From an uncultured Acetatifactor sp. (GTDB taxonomy: Bacteria; Bacillota; Clostridia; Lachnospirales; Lachnospiraceae): a DNA stretch of 27,653 nucleotides. The position numbers and the translations under genes are program-made. The stretch lies in assembly GCA_910586515.1 (NCBI GenBank), contig CAJUGL010000045.1, positions 1 through 27,653 of the forward strand. The letters are read 5' to 3'. This document shows positions 7,936 through 15,271 of this stretch, piece by piece. A model generated the notes under the pieces. The model saw only the letters and a program-made list of their open reading frames with translations, had not been told where the DNA came from and did no database searches. Position 1 is the stretch's first letter, and each line of letters starts with the position of its first letter.

Positions 7936-10900
7936 TTGAAAATCACATTTACGGAACAGGCGATCAGAGAAGCGGAGCGAAAGCGCACGGAAAAGAACAG
8001 AGAGACCCGGGCGCATGGCGCGGCAGCGGCGCAGGCATCCTACGGGGCATTTTTCGGCAGAATGGGCGGCGAAATCCCCGGGATGGGAGGAGAGAGGGGC
8101 AAGAGCCTCATTGACCTCCAGCAGGAGGCGGAGAACGCGGACGTGGGACTTCAGCGGGATTATATGACAGTTGCGTCACATACCATGTCAGATGCGGATT
8201 ATGCAAAGCTGCAGGAGGAAGGCTTTGACTTCGGCAGCATGGACCCGGAGGAGGCCGTCACTATTGTGGACAGAATCAAGGCCGAGCTGGCGAGGGCAGG
8301 CAAGAATATACCCGGCTACACGGATGATATGGATATGAAGACGCTGGCGGCGGCGCTGGGCAGCGAGACTTTGGCCAGAACCGTGCTGGAAAGTTTCCGG
8401 GCGGAAGATGTGCCTGTAACGAAGGAAAACATCACGGCCATCGCCCAGGCCTGGGAGATGAGTTCAGGTCTGCAGCCCCTGGAGGAGGGGACCTGTCAAT
8501 ATCTGATCGACAACGGTTTGGAGGCGGAAATCTGGAATCTCTATCTTGCTCAGAGCAGCGGTGCTGGCAAGGGCGGGAGCGCGCCGATGTTTTACGCGGA
8601 GGATGTAAAGGGATACTATGCCCAGAGCGCAGGAAAGGGCAGCGGCGGAGAACTGCAGGATGAGGTGGACAGGGTTATCCGCCAGTCCGGCAGGCCGGTG
8701 GATGAGGACCGGCGCCGAAATGCGTTCTGGCTTTTGGACAGAGGACTGCCTCTCACGGCGGAGAACCTGGACAGATTGGAAGATATGATGCAGGTGGAAC
8801 TGCCGGTGACGGAGGAACGCTTCGGTAAAGCCGTGGCCTCTGCAGTGGCGGAGGGCAAGAGCCCGGTGCATGCTTCTCTTTCGGGAAAAGAGGAAAATCT
8901 GTACGAGAAGGCGGCCGCCATCTCCGAGTATTACCACAGCAGCGAACTGTGGGAAGCCAGCGTGGGGGATATTACCGCCAGAAGGCAGCTGGAGGAGGTA
9001 CGGCTGCGGATGACGGCGGAGGTGAATGTAAAGCTTCTGCGCAGCGGTTTTTCCATTGATACGGCGCCTATGGAGGAGCTGATCGAAGCGTTGAAGATGG
9101 CGGAGCATCAGGTGGCGAACCAGTACTTCCCCAGAGATTCCATGGCCATAGAGAAGTATCACAATTACCGCAGGGTAAGCAATGTGACAGATCAGCTGCC
9201 CGGCCTGCCTGCGGACGTGCTGGGAATGTTTGCCAAAGGAGAGGGCGACGCTTCTCTGGAGACGATCTACAATGAAGGAAAGACGCTGCAGAGTCAGTAC
9301 GAGAAGGCGCAGCAGTCTTATGAGAAGCTGATGACCGCGCCCAGAGGCGATATGGGGGACAGCATCGAAAAAGCCTTTGCAAGCGTGGATCATATACTGA
9401 AAGACATGGGTGCGGAGCTGACGGAGGAGAACCGCAGAGCCGTGAGAATTCTTGGCTACAATCAGATGGAGATGACCCAGGAGAACCTGAATGCGGTGAA
9501 GGAAGCAGACAGACAGGTACAGGGCGTATTGGAGAAGCTGACGCCTGCGGCAACGCTGAAAATGATCAGGGACGGCTTCAATCCCCTGGAGAAGAGCTTC
9601 GGTGAGCTTGAACAGTACTTTAAGAATCTTCCTCCGGAATACAAGAAGGAGGCGGAGAGCTACAGCAGATTTTTGTACGGGCTGGAGCGGAACAATGAAA
9701 TCACGCCTGAGGAGAGGGAGAGTTATATCGGCATTTACAGGCTGGTGCGGCAGATCGAAAAAGCGGAGGGCGCGGCTGTGGGAGCTTTGGTAAACGCTCA
9801 GGCGGAGATCCACTTTTCGAATCTTTTGTCCGCATTGCAGAACGGCAGGAGAAGAAGTCTGGATGTGCGTGTGCCGGATGAATTGGGGGATGTGCCCAGG
9901 CCTGCGCGCACGGGAGAGAGCATTACGGAACAGATATCCAGAGCTTTCGTGAAGACCGTAGCGGATATACGGGCGGCAAAACGCGCCGCTGCGGATGCGG
10001 AAATCAGCCGTACGGAAAACGTCGCTGCGGAAGCTGCTGAGTCCGATTCCCAGGCGGCAGCTGCCGTAACGGAGATTCGGAGAGAACCGGTGGTTCCGCA
10101 GCCGGAGGCGGCCAAGGCGGAGGAGAGTGCGCTGAAGGAGACTTCAGAGGCATTTGTCAAGGTGGCTAACGATGTGTTGACGGAAGTGTCGCCCGACGAA
10201 AAGGCGACGACGGAATATAATAAAGCGCAATTGGAAGAGCAGCGTCAGGCAGTGAATTCTGCCGATCAGGAGAGTATATCCATGCTGCAGAGAGGAGCGT
10301 TGCCCTCCAGCGCGGACAATCTGATGGGAGCCCAGGCGCTTAACCATGGCATGGACAATATCTTTGAACTGGCTGACAGGCGCAGAACGGGCGGCAGGAA
10401 GCAGAAGCCTGCCATGGATATTATGCAGCTGCTGGCCAGCAAGGCAGGAGGCGGGGCAGAGCCGGAGCCTGCCAAGGAGGAGCCGGAGACGGGATCCGCC
10501 GCGCTGTGGCAGAAGCTGGATGACCGGGAGGGCTTTGCCGAGGATTATGAACGGCTTACCCGGGAATCTCTGGAATCCGTGGAAGAGGCAACTTTTGAAG
10601 AGGCGGAGAGCAGCGTGGATGTGAAGAATATGCAGCTGAGTCATAAGCAGCTTACTGTGGCGGCCGCTTTGGCAAAGAGGGAGGAATATTATCTGCCGCT
10701 GTATTTGGGCGACAGACTCACCAGAGTGCATCTGACCCTTGACAGGGGAAGCCGGGAGAAAGGGACTGTCACCATCGGCGTGACGCTTTCTGAGGAAGAG
10801 CATATGCAGGCCAGGCTTTATCTGGAAAAAGGGATGGTTCACGGCATGTTGTTCGGCGAGGGCAAAGTCGATATAATGAAAGTGCGGCAGATAGCCGATA

Positions 10901-11076
10901 ACTTTAAAAAGGAAGCGGAGGGGAGCTGGCAGGTAGGCAATATTACCACCATCGCTTCGGAAAGACGTATGCCGGCTCTTGTGAAATCAGGCGAACATAA
11001 TCCCACCGACAGTGCGGAACTTTACCGTGTGGCAAAGGTTTTCCTGCAGTCTGTGGTGCAGACGGCTGAGGCGTGA
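7936..11076 (+). CDS. Large helical flagellar-cluster protein with FliK-like C-terminus
   Basis: A 1046-residue, mostly helical protein with no signal peptide or membrane segment. Several segments share a (L/V)T.EN pattern starting a helical unit: PVTKENITA near residue 160, PLTAENLDR near 272, ELTEENRRA near 496, MTQENLNAV near 514. This suggests a divergent repeat family. Residues about 660-900 are Ala/Glu-rich and probably disordered. The last 150 residues (LPLYLGDRLTRVHLTL, VTIGVTLSEEEH) resemble the strand-rich C-terminal domain of the hook-length regulator FliK. It may belong to the DUF6240-type family found in Lachnospiraceae; I could not check. The TTG start has AGGAGAG at 7923-7929. 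Its position just before flagellin supports a role in motility. Real gene: very sure; function: unsure. Confidence 0.75.
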   Translation: MKITFTEQAIREAERKRTEKNRETRAHGAAAAQASYGAFFGRMGGEIPGMGGERGKSLIDLQQEAENADVGLQRDYMTVASHTMSDADYAKLQEEGFDFGSMDPEEAVTIVDRIKAELARAGKNIPGYTDDMDMKTLAAALGSETLARTVLESFRAEDVPVTKENITAIAQAWEMSSGLQPLEEGTCQYLIDNGLEAEIWNLYLAQSSGAGKGGSAPMFYAEDVKGYYAQSAGKGSGGELQDEVDRVIRQSGRPVDEDRRRNAFWLLDRGLPLTAENLDRLEDMMQVELPVTEERFGKAVASAVAEGKSPVHASLSGKEENLYEKAAAISEYYHSSELWEASVGDITARRQLEEVRLRMTAEVNVKLLRSGFSIDTAPMEELIEALKMAEHQVANQYFPRDSMAIEKYHNYRRVSNVTDQLPGLPADVLGMFAKGEGDASLETIYNEGKTLQSQYEKAQQSYEKLMTAPRGDMGDSIEKAFASVDHILKDMGAELTEENRRAVRILGYNQMEMTQENLNAVKEADRQVQGVLEKLTPAATLKMIRDGFNPLEKSFGELEQYFKNLPPEYKKEAESYSRFLYGLERNNEITPEERESYIGIYRLVRQIEKAEGAAVGALVNAQAEIHFSNLLSALQNGRRRSLDVRVPDELGDVPRPARTGESITEQISRAFVKTVADIRAAKRAAADAEISRTENVAAEAAESDSQAAAAVTEIRREPVVPQPEAAKAEESALKETSEAFVKVANDVLTEVSPDEKATTEYNKAQLEEQRQAVNSADQESISMLQRGALPSSADNLMGAQALNHGMDNIFELADRRRTGGRKQKPAMDIMQLLASKAGGGAEPEPAKEEPETGSAALWQKLDDREGFAEDYERLTRESLESVEEATFEEAESSVDVKNMQLSHKQLTVAAALAKREEYYLPLYLGDRLTRVHLTLDRGSREKGTVTIGVTLSEEEHMQARLYLEKGMVHGMLFGEGKVDIMKVRQIADNFKKEAEGSWQVGNITTIASERRMPALVKSGEHNPTDSAELYRVAKVFLQSVVQTAEA
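10874..10901 (+). promoter_or_regulatory. Possible sigma-28 (FliA/SigD) promoter for flagellin
   Basis: GCCGATAA at 10894-10901 equals the sigma-28 -10 consensus, with TAAT at 10874-10877 in the -35 position (consensus TAAA, spacing 16 instead of 15). It lies inside the 3' part of the preceding gene, about 230 bases before the flagellin start. It may be a chance match within coding sequence. Confidence 0.3.
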
Positions 11077-11100
11077 ATTTCATTTTTATATCAGAGAGAT

Positions 11101-11116
11101 GTCCGCCTGAGCGGGC
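11101..11116 (+). promoter_or_regulatory. Stem-loop directly upstream of the flagellin ribosome site
   Basis: GTCCGC pairs with GCGGGC across a CTGA loop (six pairs, one G-U) and ends exactly where the SD sequence AGGGAGG (11117-11123) begins. No T-run follows, so it is not a terminator. It could stabilise the flagellin mRNA or influence ribosome or regulator binding. Confidence 0.4.
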
Positions 11117-11129
11117 AGGGAGGTAAATC

Positions 11130-12344
11130 ATGAGAATTAATTACAATGTATCCGCAATGCTTGCCAATAACAAGCTTGCCAATAACGACAGTCTGCTGGC
11201 AAAATCCCTGGAGAGGCTTTCCTCGGGACTGAAGATTAACGCGGCCAAAGACAATCCGGCGGGACTGGCCATGGCCAAAAGGATGAACGCCCAGCTGGAG
11301 AATCTCTCCGTGGCCACCCAGAGCGCAGGGGACGGCGTATCCATTATTGAGACCGCGGACGGCGCCATGTCCGAGATCAGCGAGATGCTGCAGCGCATGA
11401 ATGAGCTGGCCGTAAAAGCCGCCAATGGGGTGGAGTCCGACAATGACAGGAAGGTTATACAGGAGGAAGTGAAGCAGCTGACAGAGGCGATTACTCAGGT
11501 GGCGGAAAATACCGAATTCAACGGTCAGAGACTGCTGAACGGAGAGTTTTCCCTGAAGGCATATGTGCAGGGCAACCTTGACGTGAAGGTGAGTTCCTAC
11601 ACCAAGGAGGTTACGGCGAAAGAGTATACGATAACGAACCTTACCATAAAGAAAAATCCCAATTCCTCGGGTGACAGTGACAAATATATAATCGACAACA
11701 TAGATACGGACCTGTCCCAAGGAGGATTTCCCAAGGGGACTACGGCTACCATGAAGGATAATCTGGTGATCATCCAGGCGGAGGGCGGTTTTGAGATGAA
11801 GCTGGATTTGACGGATCTCATTACAAAGAACGAGACGGCTTTGGAGAACGGAACTGCTGTGGATGCAACGAACGGAAAGGATTTGGTGATTGACGCCACG
11901 GGAATCGGCGCCATGATTCTGCAGGTGGGAGCCAATGAGGGACAGACCCTGGCAGTGGATATTCCGAGGATTTCTCTGCGGGAAATGGGATTGGACAATT
12001 TGTGCATCAGAAAGAAAGAGGAGGACGGGAAAGGTCTGTGGACTCTGGATGTGGGGACGGAGGAAAGCGCTACGGAGGCCATCGACAGAATAGACGGCGC
12101 GGTCCATTTCATCTCCAGTGTCAGAGGAACTCTGGGGGCATACCAGAATCGTCTGGAATCCACGATTAACAGCCTGGATATCACAACCGAAAATATGACT
12201 GCGGCTTATTCCCGGATTATGGATGTGGACATGGCGGAAGAGATGACCAATTACACCACCTACCAGGTGATGACCCAGGCCGCGACTTCCATGCTGGCTC
12301 AGGCCAATGAGAGGCCGGCCCAGGTACTGCAGCTGCTGCAGTGA
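11130..12344 (+). CDS. Flagellin
   Basis: A 404-residue flagellar filament subunit, exported by the flagellar type III apparatus and polymerised outside the cell. The conserved N-terminal D0/D1 region (MRINYNVSAMLANN, LERLSSGLKINAAKDNPAG, then TADGAMSEISEMLQRMNELAV) and C-terminal D1/D0 region (AYSRIMDVDMAEEMT to the terminal QVLQLLQ) are both intact. The variable centre (about residues 145-310) is compact. ATG 11130 is preceded by a perfect AGGGAGG seven bases upstream. It is followed by a FliS-like chaperone gene, the usual partner. A possible sigma-28 promoter lies in the upstream gene. Whether other flagellins exist in the genome cannot be seen. Confidence 0.96.
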   Translation: MRINYNVSAMLANNKLANNDSLLAKSLERLSSGLKINAAKDNPAGLAMAKRMNAQLENLSVATQSAGDGVSIIETADGAMSEISEMLQRMNELAVKAANGVESDNDRKVIQEEVKQLTEAITQVAENTEFNGQRLLNGEFSLKAYVQGNLDVKVSSYTKEVTAKEYTITNLTIKKNPNSSGDSDKYIIDNIDTDLSQGGFPKGTTATMKDNLVIIQAEGGFEMKLDLTDLITKNETALENGTAVDATNGKDLVIDATGIGAMILQVGANEGQTLAVDIPRISLREMGLDNLCIRKKEEDGKGLWTLDVGTEESATEAIDRIDGAVHFISSVRGTLGAYQNRLESTINSLDITTENMTAAYSRIMDVDMAEEMTNYTTYQVMTQAATSMLAQANERPAQVLQLLQ

Positions 12345-12437
12345 TTGTTGATTGGGAAGCCCATAAGCTTTTTGTGAACTGCTACTTGAGAATAATTGCG
12401 GACAGGATGCCCTTTCAAAGGGACAGGGAGTGTGGAA

Positions 12438-12929
12438 ATGAAAAAGGAAGATAAACAGCAATTTACACGAAGAATTACCCAAGCGAATTCCACGGAGTTG
12501 GTGGTGATTCTGTATGAGATGCTGCTGTGCTATCTGGAAGACGCGGAAAATGCGCTCAAAACGCTGGAAAAGCCCTCTCCGGAGGAGGGGGCTTTTCGGG
12601 AAGCGGTCAGGAATGCCCGGGGCTGTCTGCTGGAGCTGGTGAATTCTCTTGATCTGAGATACGAGCCGGCGGCGGAACTGCAGCGGCTGTATATGTTCTG
12701 CATCAGGCGTCTGGCCATCAGCGGTCTGCGGAAGGAGGACGGTCCTCTGGACGAGATCAGGAGGGTCATTGAGCCGCTGAGAGATGCCTATCGGCAGGTG
12801 GCGGCCCAGAATCCTGCAGGTCCGGTGATGAACAATTCCCAGTCGGTTTATGTGGGTCTTACGTATGGAAGGAATACGCTAACCGAGAACATGGCTGACC
12901 AGGGCGCGAACCGGGGAATACTTGCGTAA
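12438..12929 (+). CDS. fliS: FliS-like flagellin chaperone
   Basis: A 163-residue all-helical cytoplasmic protein that probably binds the flagellin C-terminus and prevents premature polymerisation. The segment FTRRITQANSTELVVILYEM followed by LEDAENAL matches the first helices of FliS (family pattern: T.....LI..LYDGAL..L..A). It is longer than typical FliS (about 125 residues), mostly through a C-terminal tail. The ATG at 12438 is chosen over an upstream in-frame start at 12396 because AGGGAG sits seven bases before it and conservation begins there. It lies 93 bases after flagellin. Its last 51 bases overlap the 3' end of a convergent minus-strand gene. Confidence 0.8.
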   Translation: MKKEDKQQFTRRITQANSTELVVILYEMLLCYLEDAENALKTLEKPSPEEGAFREAVRNARGCLLELVNSLDLRYEPAAELQRLYMFCIRRLAISGLRKEDGPLDEIRRVIEPLRDAYRQVAAQNPAGPVMNNSQSVYVGLTYGRNTLTENMADQGANRGILA

Positions 12930-13175
12930 GTTATTCTCCTCCGGAAAGCTCTGGGCAGCGGCAAGATCCGTCAGGTGCTTGTATCTTTTCTGGAGAGAAT
13001 TTATTTCGTATATATAGCTGTCGATCAGATCAATTTCTAAAGCATTGTCAAAACCCGCATAGGCGTCGTTCAGAGCCTGTCGGGTTTTTTCTATGGATTC
13101 TTTTAAGGTCACGGGTGCGTAATCTTCTTCCGTTGAATTGTCTGTCCCATTTCTCTGGCTGAAATACATTTTCAT
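12879..13175 (-). CDS. DUF2508 (YaaL-like) protein
   Basis: A 98-residue soluble helical protein of unknown function. The segment KTRQALNDAYAGFDNALEI then DLIDSYIYEINSLQKRYKHL matches the DUF2508/YaaL family, which has conserved AY..F....D.DLID..IYE......RY. The start is ATG (complement of 13173-13175) with AAAGGAG eight bases upstream on the minus strand. In Bacillus, yaaL sits next to bofA. Here the BofA homologue is also adjacent but divergently transcribed. The 3' end overlaps the FliS-like gene by 51 bases in a tail-to-tail arrangement. Confidence 0.8.
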   Translation of the reverse strand: MKMYFSQRNGTDNSTEEDYAPVTLKESIEKTRQALNDAYAGFDNALEIDLIDSYIYEINSLQKRYKHLTDLAAAQSFPEENNLRKYSPVRALVSHVLG

Positions 13176-13264
13176 GGCAGGCGCTCCTTTCCGTATAGAA
13201 TATGGAAGACCAAACGGCGGTTACGTTAAAAGTATAGGCCGGCTGCAAGAAAAATATTCCATTT

Positions 13265-13293
13265 TTGGAAAAAATAGATAATCTGCATATATT
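13265..13293 (+). promoter_or_regulatory. Sigma-A-type promoter for bofA
   Basis: TTGGAA (13265-13270) and TATATT (13288-13293) with 17-base spacing, 58 bases before the bofA start. The -35 element is the right arm of an inverted repeat, TTCCA-TTTT-TGGAA (13257-13270), which could be a regulator site between the divergent genes. Confidence 0.5.
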
Positions 13294-13350
13294 CCGGGGG
13301 CGTACATATGATATGGTAAAGGCAGTTTAGAGACAGAGCAGGGAGAAAGT

Positions 13351-13545
13351 ATGGAGCGTGTTCTGAATATTTTGATGAGATGTATTTTGGGGACCATAGG
13401 CATCTACTTTGTGAACATGGCGCTGGCCGGGGCGGGTATTTCCCTTGGGGTGGGAATAAATGCCGTCACTGTTTTGACATCCGGAATCCTTGGATTTCCT
13501 GGGTTTTTGGGCTTGTATGGCATCGGAATATACAAATCTTTGTAG
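13351..13545 (+). CDS. bofA: BofA-family pro-sigma-K processing inhibitor
   Basis: A 64-residue membrane protein with two hydrophobic segments. GVGINAVTVLTSGILGFPGFLG is the family signature (GxNxxTxxxxGxLGxPGxxxL). In Bacillus, BofA sits in the outer forespore membrane and restrains the SpoIVFB protease until sigma-K is to be activated. This version is shorter than the Bacillus protein (about 87 residues), lacking part of the N-terminus. AGGGAG lies five bases before ATG 13351. Whether this host sporulates cannot be told from the window; BofA homologues also persist in non-sporulating relatives. Confidence 0.82.
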   Translation: MERVLNILMRCILGTIGIYFVNMALAGAGISLGVGINAVTVLTSGILGFPGFLGLYGIGIYKSL

Positions 13546-13581
13546 CTTTTTGACAAAATTGAATTATTTGCGTTTTCCCTC

Positions 13582-13610
13582 TTGTAATTGCGGGACGGAT
13601 TGGCTATAAT
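13582..13610 (+). promoter_or_regulatory. Promoter of the Tad pilus locus
   Basis: TTGTAA at 13582-13587, a 17-base spacer, and a perfect TATAAT at 13605-13610. Transcription would begin near 13617, about 110 bases before the first tad gene. This is the only strong promoter seen upstream of the co-oriented block that runs to 24443. Confidence 0.75.
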
Positions 13611-13627
13611 GCAGTTACGACATAACA

Positions 13628-13661
13628 AATCAGGTAATTCAAATGATTCATTAATCAGGTA
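13628..13661 (+). repeat. Direct repeat in the Tad leader
   Basis: AATCAGGTA occurs at 13628-13636 and 13653-13661, offset by 25 bases, just after the predicted transcription start. It may be a binding site for a regulator or mere chance; no known riboswitch consensus was recognised in this leader. Confidence 0.35.
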
Positions 13662-13727
13662 GTCCTGGGGCAGGTTTCGCTCCGCAAATCATGTATTACG
13701 TTAAAAGAGAAAGGGGATGATGGCTTA

Positions 13728-14231
13728 GTGGCGGCTTTATGCGTACTTTTAACGGCGGCCTGCGCATACGACTATAGGGATAAGAGGATACCCAATTATC
13801 TCATTGTGATGACTGCGGCTCTGGGGGCGGCATGGCATTTCTGGGATACAGGGCCTCCGGGGATTCTTGTTTATCTGGGACGGGCTGTACCGGTTATGGC
13901 TCTGTTTTATCCGTTCTTTAAAATAGGGAGTTTCGGCGCGGGAGACGTGAAGCTTCTTGGTGTGACGGCGGGTTATCTGCCATTCGAAAAAACTCTGATT
14001 TTCTTGTTTTATTCTCTGCTCATCGCAGCAGTGATTTCATTGGTAAAAATGTTAAAAAGAAAAGCCTTTGGCGCATGCATGGAGAGGCTGAAGCTGTACA
14101 TGGCGGACGTAATCGGCAGCGGCGTTCTGAAACCCTATCCGGGCAGGAAGGGTGCGGAAAGCCTTGGAGGAATATGTCTCTCCGGTCCTGTACTGGTCAG
14201 TGTGCTGCTTTATCTGGGAGGTGTCTATTGA
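13728..14231 (+). CDS. tadV: Prepilin peptidase, A24 family (TadV/CpaA-like)
   Basis: A 167-residue integral-membrane aspartic protease that removes the leader from Flp pilin and perhaps TadE-type pseudopilins. The two catalytic aspartates are in place: D15 in YDYRDKRIPN and D73 in FGAGDVKLL (GxGD motif). Several hydrophobic helices follow, and the N-terminal methylase domain of larger PilD enzymes is absent, as in TadV/CpaA. The GTG start at 13728 follows AAGGGG (13711-13716) at 11 bases; an ATG between them runs into an immediate stop. It is the first gene of the Tad block, and its TGA overlaps the TTG start of the TadZ-like gene. Confidence 0.9.
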   Translation: MAALCVLLTAACAYDYRDKRIPNYLIVMTAALGAAWHFWDTGPPGILVYLGRAVPVMALFYPFFKIGSFGAGDVKLLGVTAGYLPFEKTLIFLFYSLLIAAVISLVKMLKRKAFGACMERLKLYMADVIGSGVLKPYPGRKGAESLGGICLSGPVLVSVLLYLGGVY

Positions 14232-15271
14232 AGAATAAAGCGTATAAAGTCATGGTTCTGTGCGATCCGGAAGAAGAATATGCGCAGATGATGTCGGAAT
14301 ATCTGAAAAAACGTAAAAATCTACCCTGGAAATTACATACTTATACTGATGTGGAAGAATTGTTCAAGGGAGAGCAGGAGGGAGTAGAGATGCTGGTGGT
14401 GGCTGAGTCCGCATTCTGCCAATCCATGCAGTCGCTGAGTCCGAAACGCCTGATTGTGCTGAATGAGAGCGGTATCATGAAATGGGAGGATGTAATTTAT
14501 GTGGACAAGTACCAGGAAGCGGGAGAAGTGCTGAAGCAGCTGCTGGGGTTCTATATGGAGGTTGCGGACGTGCAGCTGCCGATGATGCGCAGGGACAGGA
14601 AAACGGTATTTATCGGTACATATACGCCGGTGAGGAGGTGTATGCAGACCTCTTTTGCCGTTACCATGAGTATGCTGCTGGCAAAGGAGCACTCCACCCT
14701 ATATCTCAATTTTGAGCATTATGCGGGAATCGGCGAGCTTTTGCCGGATATGCAGACCCAGGATCTTGCGGATTTGCTCTATTTCCTGAATGCGCAGAAG
14801 GATAAGTTTAGGCTGCGGCTGCAGACCATGCTGAAACATGAGGGAAGCCTGGCCTTCATTCCGCCCATGAAATCAGGACAGAATCTGTTGAGCATCACGG
14901 AGGGAGAGTGGCTGGGGCTTCTGCAGAAGATCGAAGAGATGGAAGAGTATGAATATGTAGTGTTGGACCTGGGAGAGAGCATGCAGGGATTGTTTGAGAT
15001 TCTCAGGCTCTGCAAAAGGATATATACCCTCACAAAGGATGACCGGACTGCCCAGGGTAAGCTGCGGCAGTATGAGCAGGTATTGGGCCTCTATGGATAC
15101 GGCGATATTCTGGACAGGACCAAACGTCTGAGTCTTTCTCATATCCGCAGCCTCCCGGAAGAGATGGGGCTGCTGACAAAGGGAGATTTGGCAGAGGTGG
15201 TGAAAGGGCTGCTGGAGGATTTGGAGGCGGATGAGGGAAAGGAGGAGAATGAGTGGAGTATGGGGAACTGA
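14228..15271 (+). CDS. tadZ: TadZ/CpaE-like protein with a degenerate P-loop
   Basis: A 347-residue cytoplasmic protein with an N-terminal receiver-like domain (about 1-105) and a C-terminal MinD/ParA-like domain (about 125-340). In the Tad system TadZ places the secretion machine at the pole. At the P-loop position the sequence is G130-TYTPVRRCMQTS, with Gln140 where the nucleotide-binding lysine of a GKT loop is expected and Arg for a glycine. YEYVVLDLGES preserves the switch II region. ATP binding is therefore doubtful; a structural, non-hydrolysing role is inferred. The TTG start is fixed by GGGAGG at 14216-14221 and by the ATTGA overlap with the previous stop. It overlaps cpaF by 19 bases. 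Confidence 0.78.
   Translation: MKNKAYKVMVLCDPEEEYAQMMSEYLKKRKNLPWKLHTYTDVEELFKGEQEGVEMLVVAESAFCQSMQSLSPKRLIVLNESGIMKWEDVIYVDKYQEAGEVLKQLLGFYMEVADVQLPMMRRDRKTVFIGTYTPVRRCMQTSFAVTMSMLLAKEHSTLYLNFEHYAGIGELLPDMQTQDLADLLYFLNAQKDKFRLRLQTMLKHEGSLAFIPPMKSGQNLLSITEGEWLGLLQKIEEMEEYEYVVLDLGESMQGLFEILRLCKRIYTLTKDDRTAQGKLRQYEQVLGLYGYGDILDRTKRLSLSHIRSLPEEMGLLTKGDLAEVVKGLLEDLEADEGKEENEWSMGN

Noticed and set aside
5740..8016. 758-codon minus-strand open frame across glgB
   Set aside because: It lies antisense to an intact glgB with all catalytic residues, crosses the strong terminator at 7821-7857, and encodes no recognisable domain.
12358..12378. TGGGAAGCCCA followed by TAAGCTTTTT as a terminator after flagellin
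   Set aside because: The stem is only four pairs with a three-base loop and the T-run is displaced; too weak to call.
11091..12482. 463-codon minus-strand open frame across flagellin
   Set aside because: Antisense to a clearly intact flagellin; no protein family signature.
13306..13312. TATGAT as an alternative -10 for bofA
   Set aside because: No acceptable -35 at 16-18 bases upstream; the TTGGAA/TATATT pair at 13265-13293 is better.
13617..13727. Tad leader considered as a cyclic-di-GMP riboswitch
   Set aside because: The conserved core of class I or II cyclic-di-GMP riboswitches could not be found; only a short direct repeat is present.
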